Made by a program: the position numbers and the translations under genes. Shown here one piece after another: positions 50,729 to 58,955 of a stretch of DNA of 64,000 nucleotides. Location of the stretch: assembly GCA_963839365.1 (NCBI GenBank), contig CAWIUT010000001.1, forward strand, positions 1 through 64,000, written 5' to 3'. The notes below the pieces were generated by a model that searched no databases, was not told where the DNA came from, and saw only the letters and a program-made list of their open reading frames with translations. Source of the DNA: DASSKA01 sp963839365. Lineage in GTDB: Bacteria; Actinomycetota; Actinomycetes; Propionibacteriales; Nocardioidaceae. Numbering within the stretch: position 1 is the first letter of the stretch; every line of letters starts with the position of its first letter.

Positions 50729-51412
50729 TCAGCCCGTGGGGGTGGAGGTCCCGGACGTAGGCGTGGTGTCTCCGCCATCGGTCGGGGCCGTCGAGATCCC
50801 GAGAACGGTGTCGGCATCCGCCAGCGCGGCCTCGGCAGTGGCCCGTGCTTGGTTGATCTGCGCCCGGGTCGAGTCCGGGGACAGCGCGACAACGGCGGCG
50901 ACGGCGGCGTCGGCGTCGGACGTGGCTGTGCCGGCGGCCGTGGAGTCGGTGGCCGTCGCAGCGGCGGCGCGCACCGCGCCGGCCTCCTCGGCCACGGTGG
51001 TCTGGGTGCGAGCGACGGCGCGGATCAGGATGCCCTGGTGCAGAGCGGCTACCACGTCGTGGTGGCTCGTCACGGCGTCGAGCTGGGTTTGGAGCGTGGT
51101 GAGCGCGTCCACGTCGGCCTGCAGCGCGCTCGTGACCGCGGCGCGGTCCGTGTCGCTGACGTTCGTCGAGTTGGCGACCAGGTCCGCCATCCGGTTCACC
51201 TGACGCAGCTGGTTCGCGACGGCATGGTCGGCGCCGCGAAGCTGCTTGGCGAGGTGGCCGTGGGCCTGCTTGGCGCGGCCGTGGGCCGTGGCGGTGTGCT
51301 GATGACCGGTGCCGTGGCCGTGTCCATGACCGGCCGCGAGAGCCGGCGCGGCCGGGACCATCAGGGCTGCCGCGGATATCACCGCGGCAGCGGCAAGGGA
51401 CTTGCGATTCAT
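50729..51412 (-). CDS. Secreted helical His/Ala-rich protein
   Basis: This 227-residue protein has a clear signal peptide (MNRKSLAAAAVISAAALMVP, ending near APALAAG). A His-rich start of the mature protein (GHGHGHGTGHQHTATAHGRA) could bind metal. The rest is alpha-helical and Ala/Thr/Asp-rich, with a Thr/Gly/Pro tail. I do not recognise a family; similar secreted proteins are common in actinobacteria. ATG 51412 is supported by GAAAGGTCCCTCG upstream. The IS256 element sits directly against its stop. Confidence 0.75.
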   Translation of the reverse strand: MNRKSLAAAAVISAAALMVPAAPALAAGHGHGHGTGHQHTATAHGRAKQAHGHLAKQLRGADHAVANQLRQVNRMADLVANSTNVSDTDRAAVTSALQADVDALTTLQTQLDAVTSHHDVVAALHQGILIRAVARTQTTVAEEAGAVRAAAATATDSTAAGTATSDADAAVAAVVALSPDSTRAQINQARATAEAALADADTVLGISTAPTDGGDTTPTSGTSTPTG

Positions 51413-51794
51413 CGAGGGACCTTTCCGTGGGGGGGAGCGGAAGTGTGGTCGGCCGGCGTTCGCGCCGCGGGAAGCAGGACAGGCGGGGACCGTCGGCGGT
51501 GACCGCTTCGAAAGTAAGGCAAAGCGGTGGATTTGTCCGACTTTTCTGAAATCTGGTCGGCCGGTACGACTCCCAGGCCGTCCGCCAACGCCGGGCGTCA
51601 CCGGCTTGTGAACAGACTGGCGTGCCCACCAGATCAGTTCGGAACGGCTGTCGACACGCCGTCGCTATGACAATTTGGAATCTAGTCGATTGCCGCGGAT
51701 GCCGACGCACCCTCAGCGGCTGTCCGGACGTCCCGTAGGGCTAGGCGGGGTGCTGCAGCTCGTGTTCGACGGCACGGCGGACCTCCGGTCCCTC
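51413..51794. other. Gene-free stretch
   Basis: This region contains the promoter side of the secreted His/Ala-rich gene and a GC-poorer segment near 51500-51700. No frame in it shows family similarity, and I see no RNA gene or clear repeat before the tRNA-derived duplication begins at about 51795. Confidence 0.5.
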
Positions 51795-51914
51795 AGGACG
51801 ACGACCTTCCGTTCGCCGCAGGAGCCGGAAATGGCCGTTGACTGCGGCGTTGCTGGGTCCCTCGGCAGTGTCTGGGGCGGGTGGGGCTCGAACCCACCAC
51901 CCAAGGATTATGAG
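51795..51914. repeat. Partial duplicate of a tRNA 3' half and its flank (att-like)
   Basis: Positions 51874-51914 match 40 of 41 bases of 52357-52397, the 3' half of the CAU tRNA from its anticodon loop to the acceptor end. The duplication continues more weakly into the tRNA's downstream flank (51795-51845 against 52286-52336, sharing CCCTCAGGACGA and CTTCCGTTCG). Such displaced tRNA 3' ends mark integration of a mobile element into a tRNA gene. Confidence 0.75.
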
Positions 51915-52285
51915 ACCCATCAGCGGCGGTCGGTGCCCATCCCGCGGTCCCTGGTCGAGCAGCTGGCCGAGCCCATCGCCGGCAAGGGCCCGGAGGACCT
52001 GGTGTTCACCTCGCCGCGTGGCGCCCCGTTGCGCAACCACAACTTCCGGCGTCGGGTGTTCGCGCCGGCCGCTGAGTTCATCGGGGTGCCGGGGCTGACG
52101 CCGCACGACCTGCGGCACACCGCCGCCAGCCTCGCCGTCCAGGCCGGACAGCGGATGCTCGGGCACGCCTCGGCGGCGATGACGCTGGACGTCTACGCCG
52201 GGTTGTTCGGCGATGACCTCGATGCCGTGGCCGAGCGCCTCGACGACGCCGCGGCCCGCCCGTGCGGACTCTTTGCGGACTCCGA
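51915..52285 (+). pseudogene. Tyrosine recombinase (integrase) C-terminal remnant
   Basis: The frame holds the catalytic half of a phage-type tyrosine recombinase: RSVPIPRSLVEQLAEPIAGK, RGAPLRNHNFRRRVFAPAAE, then LTPHDLRHTAASLAVQAG and QRMLGHASAAMTLDVYAGLF. The Arg of HDLRHT, the His of LGHAS and the Tyr of DVYAGLF are present. The N-terminal half is missing. A short in-frame loss is likely between VQAG and QRMLGH, where six or so residues usually lie. It ends next to the tRNA that served as its target. Confidence 0.75.
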
Positions 52286-52397
52286 CCCCTCAGGACGAGG
52301 TTCTTCCGTTCGTGACAGGAGCCGAAAATGGCCTCTGACCTGGGCTTTTGCTTGGTGGGGCGGGTGGGGCTCGAACCCACGACCCAAGGATTATGAG
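52286..52397. repeat. Second copy of the tRNA-derived duplication (att-like)
   Basis: This copy includes the intact tRNA 3' half (52357-52397) and its downstream flank, and pairs with 51795-51914. The two copies bracket the integrase remnant, a layout expected for attL and attR of an element that has lost nearly all of its cargo. Confidence 0.75.
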
Positions 52398-52429
52398 TCC
52401 TCTGCTCTAACCGGCTGAGCTACCGCCCC
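52356..52429 (-). tRNA. tRNA with CAU anticodon (elongator Met or Ile2)
   Basis: On the minus strand the acceptor GGGGCGG pairs with CCGCCCC, followed by D arm GCTC...GAGC, anticodon stem GGA/TCC with loop CTCATAA, and T arm GTGGGTTCGAGCCCCAC. The discriminator is A and the following bases encode CCA (to 52353). CAU can be elongator Met or, with lysidine, minor Ile; the sequence alone does not decide it for me. The gene is intact although an element integrated at its 3' half. Confidence 0.9.
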
Positions 52430-52705
52430 TGACGCGCACAGGCCGACCGATCCGCCGGACGTGCCCGAGGAGCCTACCAACGAGGCAGCGGGCTCCTCCG
52501 GACCCGCAACCGCCTCGGCGAGACGTCTGACTGCTGGTGCATGCAAAATTTGGCTTTGGGTAATAGACAGGGCCGGCGGCTCACGCAGACCGTCGCAGCC
52601 TCCCAGTTCGCCGCCTCGGCTGGTTCCCTCCGGTCGGGGCGGCGACGTCTGGGCAACGCACTTCTCCTCCACCGACGGCCGGCCGAGCCGTGGCATGCTC
52701 GGGCC

Positions 52706-53455
52706 ATGGACCGACCACCTCCTCCCCCGCTCGAACCGGTCACCGAGGACTGGGACCGGGCGCTGTGCGTCGTGGCGCACCCCGACGACCTGGAGTTCGG
52801 CACCGCCGCCGCGGTGGCGCGCTGGACCGGGCAGGGCAAGCACGTCGTGTACTGCATGCTGACCAGCGGCGAGGCCGGCATCGACATGATGGCCCCCGAC
52901 CAGGCCCGCGAGGTCCGTGAGGCCGAGCAGATCGAGGCGGCCCGGCTCGTCGGCGTCGAGGAGGTCGAGTTCCTGCGGCTGCCCGACGGCATCTTGGAGT
53001 ACGGCGTCCCGCTGCGCCGCGCCATCGCGGCCGTCGTACGTCGACACCGGCCGCAGATCGTGATCACCAACAACTACCGGGAGGGCTGGGGCGGCCGGAG
53101 CCTGAACCAGGCCGACCACATCGCCGCCGGACAGGCGACCGTGGACGCGGTGCGCGACGCTGGCAACCGGTGGGTGTTCCATGACCAGATCGAAGCGGGC
53201 CTCGAGCCGTGGGGAGGGGTCACCCAGGTGTGGGCAGCCGGGTCACCTCGCTCCGCGCACGGCGTCGACATCACCGACTCCTTCGACGCCGGCGTGGCGT
53301 CGCTGGCCGCGCACCGGGCCTACATCGACGGGCTCGGCTGGGCAGACTTCGACCCCGGTGAGTTCCTCGAGGGAGTCTCCCGGCCGGCCGGGAGCCGGCT
53401 CGGCGTCACCCACGGGGTGGCGTTCGAGGTGTTCAGCCTGGTCTGGGGCGACTAG
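52706..53455 (+). CDS. PIG-L family deacetylase
   Basis: This 249-residue cytoplasmic deacetylase has the zinc motif VVAHPDDLEFGTAAAVARW (His-Pro-Asp-Asp) near residue 22 and a later NQADHIAAGQATVDA with the third His. The family acts on GlcNAc-type substrates, for example in mycothiol synthesis (MshB) or as the conjugate amidase (Mca). The sequence lacks a signal peptide, unlike the gene at 42826. I start it at ATG 52706 (MDRPPPPPLEPVTEDWDRAL); longer frames have no similarity. Substrate unknown. Confidence 0.88.
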   Translation: MDRPPPPPLEPVTEDWDRALCVVAHPDDLEFGTAAAVARWTGQGKHVVYCMLTSGEAGIDMMAPDQAREVREAEQIEAARLVGVEEVEFLRLPDGILEYGVPLRRAIAAVVRRHRPQIVITNNYREGWGGRSLNQADHIAAGQATVDAVRDAGNRWVFHDQIEAGLEPWGGVTQVWAAGSPRSAHGVDITDSFDAGVASLAAHRAYIDGLGWADFDPGEFLEGVSRPAGSRLGVTHGVAFEVFSLVWGD

Positions 53456-53526
53456 CGCCCCAGCCGGACACACCCCCGGGCAACCGGGCGGGTTGGCCGG
53501 GCCAGGAACGGGTACCACCCCCGCCG

Positions 53527-55086
53527 ATGACGTCCCACCGCTCCGGGTCCGCGGCGCAGACCGCCGGCCGCCTGCGCAACCTTCTCGTCCGCCGCGTACC
53601 CGAGAAGGTGGGCGGGCGCGCCCGCTTGAAGGTGATCGTGCTGCTCGCCTGCGTCCTCGGGCTGGAGTCAGCGGACGCCGCGACGGTCGGCGCCACCGCC
53701 GTACAGCTGGAGCACTCGCTGAACATCGGCAACCCGGAGGTCGGGCTGCTGGTGTCGGTGTCCACCGGCATCGGCGCGGTGGCCACCCTGCCCGCCGGCC
53801 ATCTCACCGACAAGGTGAACCGCACCGCCCTGCTCGCCGCGGCGATCCTCACCTGGTCGGTGGCCTTGGCGATCGGGGGGCTGTCGAGCTCCTACATCAT
53901 GCTGCTGTGCACCCGGGTCGCGCTCGGGGCGGTGGTGGCCACCGCCGGACCGACCGTGGCGTCGCTGACCGGCGACTACTTCCCGGTCGCCGAGCGCGGC
54001 CGGATCTACGGGTTCGTGCTCTCCGGGGAGCTGGTCGGCGCCGGAATCGGGCTGACCGCCTCCGGCGACATCGCCGCCGCGCTGTCGTGGCGGGCAGCCT
54101 TCTGGGCCCTGGCGATCCCCGGGGCGGTGCTGGCCTGGATGATCTGGCGCTACCTGCCCGAGCCGGCCCGCGACGGCAGCTGGCGGCTGCCTGCGGGCGC
54201 CCAACGCATCCGGCCGTGGAAGCGGCCGAAGGACGAGATCTCCGACGAGGACCCGGTGCAGGACAACCGCGCCGGCGCAGAGGTGCGCAAGCAAGGTGTC
54301 GAGCCGCGGGCGGACATGGTGCTGCACGAGGACCCCACCAAGAAGTCGTTGTGGTGGGCGGTCCGCTACGTGCTGAGCGTGCCGACCAACCGGGTGCTGA
54401 TCGCCTCCTCGGCGTTGGGATTCTTCTTCTTCTCCGGGCTGCGCACGTTCGCGGTGGTGCTGCTGCACGGCCGGTACGGCGTCGGGGAGGGAGCGGCGAA
54501 CATGCTGCTGTTCGTCATCGGCCTCGGCGCCATCCTTGGCGTGCTCAGCGGCGGCCGGCTCGCGGACTACCTGCTCTCGCGGCACCGGGTGTCGGCTCGC
54601 CCGGTGATCTCCGGCATCTGCTTCCTGATCGCGGTCGCGTTCTTCCTTCCCGGCCTGGCGACGACGAGCCTGCTCGTCGCGGCCCCGTTGTTCTTCATGG
54701 CCGCCGCCGGCCTGGGTGGGGCCAACCCGCCCCTGGACGCGGCCCGGCTGGACCTGATGCCGGGCGGGCTGTGGGGGCGCGCCGAGGCGGTGCGCACCGT
54801 GCTGCGCTACGCGCTCGGGGCGGTGGCACCGTTGCTGTTCGGCCTGGTCTCCACCTGGCTGGGCGGCACCAGCGCGCGGCGGATCGGGACCGGGACGCAC
54901 GCCGCTCACGCCGCGAACGCCGCCCAGGCCGCCGGCCTGGCGCACGCGTTCATGGTGATGCTGCTGCCCCTGCTCGCCGCGGCGCTGCTGATCGTCTTCT
55001 GGGCGCAGCGCACCTACCCGCGTGACGTGGCGACCGCGGTGGCCTCCGAGGAGTCGGTGAACGACTCCGAGTCGGCGGCTGCATGA
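53527..55086 (+). CDS. MFS transporter
   Basis: This 519-residue major facilitator protein has twelve TM segments. The loop 2-3 motif is GHLTDKVNRTALLAAAILTW, and the conserved motif of TM5 is in GFVLSGELVGAGIGLTASGD. A polar cytoplasmic central loop (about 215-275) is long and charged (KRPKDEISDEDPVQDNRAGA). The substrate is unknown. The stop overlaps the next MFS gene by four bases (ATGA), so the two are co-translated. It starts at ATG 53527. Confidence 0.88.
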   Translation: MTSHRSGSAAQTAGRLRNLLVRRVPEKVGGRARLKVIVLLACVLGLESADAATVGATAVQLEHSLNIGNPEVGLLVSVSTGIGAVATLPAGHLTDKVNRTALLAAAILTWSVALAIGGLSSSYIMLLCTRVALGAVVATAGPTVASLTGDYFPVAERGRIYGFVLSGELVGAGIGLTASGDIAAALSWRAAFWALAIPGAVLAWMIWRYLPEPARDGSWRLPAGAQRIRPWKRPKDEISDEDPVQDNRAGAEVRKQGVEPRADMVLHEDPTKKSLWWAVRYVLSVPTNRVLIASSALGFFFFSGLRTFAVVLLHGRYGVGEGAANMLLFVIGLGAILGVLSGGRLADYLLSRHRVSARPVISGICFLIAVAFFLPGLATTSLLVAAPLFFMAAAGLGGANPPLDAARLDLMPGGLWGRAEAVRTVLRYALGAVAPLLFGLVSTWLGGTSARRIGTGTHAAHAANAAQAAGLAHAFMVMLLPLLAAALLIVFWAQRTYPRDVATAVASEESVNDSESAAA

Positions 55087-56363
55087 CCGAGACCGCTCCC
55101 GAGGACCTCACCGACCAGGAGTCCGAGGGCGGGCACCGCTCGCTCACCTGGCCGGAACGCCGGCTGTTGATCCTGCTCGGGGTGCCCTCCTTCGCGCTGG
55201 CGTTCACGGTGTCGGTGACGTCGACGTACGTGCCGGTGCTGGTGCAGCACATCTCCGGCCCGGTGATGGTCGGCCTGCTGGTCGGCGGCGAGGGGTTCTT
55301 CGGCATCTTCGTGCCGGTGGTGGTCGGCGGCTGGGCGGACCGGCAGCGCACGCTGCGCGGCCGGCTGCTGTGGGCGACCCTCAGCGCGGCGCTGCTGTTC
55401 CTGGCCGTCGCCGCGGTCGGCCTGCTCGGCGTGGTCAACGCCGGGCTGTGGGGGTTCGGACTCGCGCTGTGCGCGCTGTACCTCGGCTACTACGCCTTCC
55501 TGGCGCCGTACTGGGCGCTCTACCCCAACCTCGTCCCGTCCGAGGCCAGTGGCCGTTCCCGCAGCGTGGAGAGCAGCTTCCGGGTCGCCGGGCTCGGGCT
55601 GGCCCTGGTCGGTGGCGGCCTGCTGCTGGCGCTGTCGCCGGGAGCGCCGTTCTTCACCGCCGCCGGGCTGGTCGCGCTGGTCACCGGCACGTTGGTGTTC
55701 GGGCTGCGTGGGCGCCGCAACGACGCGCTGTCCAGCTCCGCGTCCGTGGAAGGGCACACGCTGACCGCGATCCGCGAGCTGCTGAGGGACCGGTCCATCG
55801 TGATGCTGATGGTGGCCAACGGGCTGTGGAACTTCGCGCTGGCCGCGCTCCGCGCGTTCGTGGTGCTGTTCTTCACCGTCGGGCTGGGCCGCCCCTCGTC
55901 GTTCGTGGCCGCGGTGATCTTCCCGCTCGTCGCGGTCGGGGTGGCGATCGCCGCGCCGCTGTCGGGCTGGCTCGCCGACCGGTTCGGGCACGTCCGGCTG
56001 CTGACCGGCTCGCTGGTGGTGTACGGCGCCTGCATGGCCATCCCCGGGTTCTTGCAGGCCACCTGGGTGGCCGGGCTGATCCCCGTGGTGGCCGCCGGCG
56101 CGGCGACCGTGATGACGCTGCCGCTGTCCATGCTGATGCGGCTGCTGCCCGAGGAGCGGCATGGCGCCGCGTCCGGGCTGTTCGGGATCAGCCGCGGTGT
56201 CGGCGGCACCCTCGGCCCGCTGGTGGCCGGCGGCGCGATCGTGCTGATGCGGCCGGTGCTCGGCGCCACGCACGGGTACGCCGCGATGTGGTTCGTGTGC
56301 TCGGCCGCCCTGCTGGCCAGCATCGTCTTCCTGCACCGACTGGCCGGTGACGACCGGCTCTGA
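55083..56363 (+). CDS. MFS transporter, second of an overlapping pair
   Basis: This 426-residue major facilitator protein has twelve TM segments and the motif GGWADRQRTLRGRLLWATLS between TM2 and TM3. It starts at ATG 55083, overlapping the preceding MFS gene by ATGA. The two share the fold but little sequence, so they are not a recent duplicate. Co-translation of two different MFS proteins suggests they may work together or handle related compounds. Substrate unknown. Confidence 0.88.
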   Translation: MTETAPEDLTDQESEGGHRSLTWPERRLLILLGVPSFALAFTVSVTSTYVPVLVQHISGPVMVGLLVGGEGFFGIFVPVVVGGWADRQRTLRGRLLWATLSAALLFLAVAAVGLLGVVNAGLWGFGLALCALYLGYYAFLAPYWALYPNLVPSEASGRSRSVESSFRVAGLGLALVGGGLLLALSPGAPFFTAAGLVALVTGTLVFGLRGRRNDALSSSASVEGHTLTAIRELLRDRSIVMLMVANGLWNFALAALRAFVVLFFTVGLGRPSSFVAAVIFPLVAVGVAIAAPLSGWLADRFGHVRLLTGSLVVYGACMAIPGFLQATWVAGLIPVVAAGAATVMTLPLSMLMRLLPEERHGAASGLFGISRGVGGTLGPLVAGGAIVLMRPVLGATHGYAAMWFVCSAALLASIVFLHRLAGDDRL

Positions 56364-56493
56364 CCGGGCTACTCGTGGAAGGATCTGTGCGGGGATGTCG
56401 GCACACCGCCGGAGCCCTCGGGCGTGAACGGGGCCTGCCGGTTCACGGGATACCCTGGGTATCCGAAATCCCCCTCCTGCGGAACGGTCACAC

Positions 56494-58035
56494 ATGTGCG
56501 GAATCGTCGCTGTCCTGGACCTCACGGACGAACCCGACGAGGAACGGATCGAGGTCGGCGGCCGGATCGGGACGGCGATGCTGAACCGCCTGCGGCACCG
56601 CGGCCCTGACGGCCACGGCAGCTGCTGGGTGGGGCAGGCCTGGCTGGGGCACACGCGCCTTTCGATCGTCGACCTGGACGGTGGTGACCAGCCGCTCGCC
56701 GACTCCACCGGCCGCAGCTGGGTAGTCGCGAACGGCGAGATCTACAACCATGCCGAGCTGCGGTCGCAGCTGCCAGGCCCCTTCCGAACCGACTCCGACT
56801 CCGAAGTCGTGCTGCACGTCCTCGCCGAGCGCGGAACCGCCGCGATAGCGGACCTCCGCGGCATGTGGGCGTTCTGCGCGGCCGACGAGGACGGCCGCGT
56901 GACCCTCGCCCGCGACCCGTTGGGAATCAAGCCCCTGTACTGGTCGCGGCGCGACGGCCGGGTCCTCGCGGCCTCGGAGCTGTCCGCCTTTCCCGAAGAG
57001 GCCCGGGCCGACGTCGAGGAGTTCCCGCCCGGCCACTTCTGGACCCCGAGGACCGGGCTGGTGCCCTACGTCGACCTCCGCACCGCTCCGCTCGGCGCGA
57101 GCCGGCCGGTCGGGCCCGCCTATCCCACCCGCCAGGCAGCCAGGGACGCCATCCGCGAGGCCCTGGTCGTCGCGGTGCGTGAACGGTTGATGGCCGACGT
57201 GCCGGTCGGCGTCTTCTTGTCCGGCGGCCTCGACTCCAGCATCGTCGCGGCGATCATGGCGCGAGAGGCGGCAGCCGGTGAGGTCGTCCACTCCTTCTCG
57301 GCCGGCACTCCGGGCAGCAGCAACCTGGTCGCCGCACGGGTCGTCGCCGAGCACCTGGGCCTCGAGCACCACGAGCGGGTCTACCGGGACGCGGAGGCGG
57401 TCGACGTACTCGCGCGGGTCGTCGCCGTGACGGAGTCCTACGAGCCGTCCCTGATCCGCAGCGCCGTGCCGAACTACCTGCTGGCCGAGCTCGCCGCCCG
57501 GCACGTCAAGGTGGTCCTCACCGGCGAGGGGGCCGACGAGCTCTTCGCCGGGTACCACCACTTGCGCGCGCTCGACGAGACGGCGTTGCGTGACGCCCTC
57601 GTCGAGGGGATCACCGGACTGCACAACCTGAACCTGCAGCGCTGTGACCGGGTCACCATGGCGCACGGCCTCGAGGCCCGGGTGCCCTTCCTGTCGCCTG
57701 AGCTGCTGGCGGTCGCGCAGCGAGTCCCCACGGCCTGGAAGCTCCTCGGCGACCACGGCCAGGAGAAGGCGCTTCTTCGCGAGGCCTTCGAGGGGTGGCT
57801 CCCGGAGGAGGTTCTCTGGCGGCGCAAGGAACAGTTCGGAGAGGGCTCGGGCACCGCGGGGGTGATGGCACGCCGCATCGACTCGCTGGTGCCCGATGAC
57901 GACTGGAGCGCACTCCGTGTCGACGGCCTGCCACGGGCGCGCACCCGCGAGGAGCTGGCCTACCAGCGGATCTTCGCCGAGCGCCTGAGCGGGGTCCGGG
58001 CGGAGCGGGTGCTCGGCCGCTTCGCGACCGCCTGA
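56494..58035 (+). CDS. asnB: Asparagine synthase, glutamine-hydrolysing type
   Basis: This 513-residue enzyme has an N-terminal Ntn-type glutaminase starting Met-Cys2-Gly-Ile and a C-terminal ATP-pyrophosphatase domain with SGGLDSSIVAAIM near 238. RLSIVDLDGGDQPL and NGEIYNHAELR mark the glutamine site. It would convert aspartate to asparagine, or amidate another acid; several AsnB-like proteins act in natural-product pathways. The predicted synthetase motifs (LTGEGADELFAGYHH) are intact. No pathway genes surround it, so plain asparagine synthesis is most likely. Confidence 0.9.
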   Translation: MCGIVAVLDLTDEPDEERIEVGGRIGTAMLNRLRHRGPDGHGSCWVGQAWLGHTRLSIVDLDGGDQPLADSTGRSWVVANGEIYNHAELRSQLPGPFRTDSDSEVVLHVLAERGTAAIADLRGMWAFCAADEDGRVTLARDPLGIKPLYWSRRDGRVLAASELSAFPEEARADVEEFPPGHFWTPRTGLVPYVDLRTAPLGASRPVGPAYPTRQAARDAIREALVVAVRERLMADVPVGVFLSGGLDSSIVAAIMAREAAAGEVVHSFSAGTPGSSNLVAARVVAEHLGLEHHERVYRDAEAVDVLARVVAVTESYEPSLIRSAVPNYLLAELAARHVKVVLTGEGADELFAGYHHLRALDETALRDALVEGITGLHNLNLQRCDRVTMAHGLEARVPFLSPELLAVAQRVPTAWKLLGDHGQEKALLREAFEGWLPEEVLWRRKEQFGEGSGTAGVMARRIDSLVPDDDWSALRVDGLPRARTREELAYQRIFAERLSGVRAERVLGRFATA

Positions 58036-58143
58036 GCGCCTCATGGCGTGCTTGCTCGACGGGAGCACGGGGCCGCGATTCTTTCGCCCGGCCGAGCGAC
58101 CGCAATCGCAGCACCGGCCCCGGGGCTGCGGCAGGCTTGTCGT

Positions 58144-58896
58144 ATGACCGAGAAGGCAGGGCTGCCCAGACTGAGCGGGTACCGCGCTTTGCTCTTCGAT
58201 CTCGACGGGGTGCTCACCCGCACTGCGCGCGTGCACGCGGCGGCCTGGGCTCGACTCTTCGACGAGTTTCTCGGGCAGGCGCCCCCGGACATCGGAGCTG
58301 ACCTGCGCCCGTTCGACCCGGAGACCGACTACGTGCGCTACGTCGACGGTCGGCGGCGCTACGACGGCGTGGCGGCGTTTCTCGCCTCACGAAGCATTGC
58401 GCTGCCCTATGGATCCCCAGACGACCCTCCCGACAGCCGCACGATCTGCGGGCTGGGAAACCGCAAGAACGAGTACTTTCATCGCGCGCTGCAACGGCAC
58501 GGCGTCGAGGTGTACGACGACGCCGTGGACGTCGCCCGTGCCGGCCGGACCCGCGGTGTCGGACTGGCGGTCGTCTCTGCCAGTGAGAGTTGTCTTGCGA
58601 TCCTGGACGCTGCGGGGCTCCGCAACAACTTCGACACAGTCGTGACCGGCATCGACGCTCGCCAGCGAGATCTGCGTGGGAAACCCGCTCCCGACACATA
58701 TCTGGAAGCAGCTCGTCGCCTGGGTGTGCGCCCAGCAGAGTCGGTCGTGCTCGAGGATGCCGTCGCCGGGGTCAAGGCCGGCATCGCGGGAGGGTTCGGC
58801 CTCGTCGTCGGTGTCGACAGGCGCGGGGACCCCTCCACCTTGCGGCGCGCTGGAGCACACGTGGTCGTCGCGGACCTGCGCACGCTCATCGGATGA
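58144..58896 (+). CDS. HAD-family beta-phosphoglucomutase-like hydrolase
   Basis: This 250-residue HAD protein has the nucleophile motif LLFDLDGVLTRTA (Asp19 and Asp21), motif II VVSASES, motif III around GKPAPDTYLEAARRLG and motif IV VVLEDAVAGVKAG. The cap domain is the helical type found in beta-phosphoglucomutase. It faces a GH65 phosphorylase gene, the classic partner: phosphorylases release beta-glucose 1-phosphate, which this enzyme would convert to glucose 6-phosphate. ATG 58144 is preferred. Confidence 0.85.
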   Translation: MTEKAGLPRLSGYRALLFDLDGVLTRTARVHAAAWARLFDEFLGQAPPDIGADLRPFDPETDYVRYVDGRRRYDGVAAFLASRSIALPYGSPDDPPDSRTICGLGNRKNEYFHRALQRHGVEVYDDAVDVARAGRTRGVGLAVVSASESCLAILDAAGLRNNFDTVVTGIDARQRDLRGKPAPDTYLEAARRLGVRPAESVVLEDAVAGVKAGIAGGFGLVVGVDRRGDPSTLRRAGAHVVVADLRTLIG

Positions 58897-58955
58897 TCCT
58901 TGGTCCACCGGACGCGCCCACCCCTGCGCTGGCGCCTTGAAGCCAGACCCCTGGC

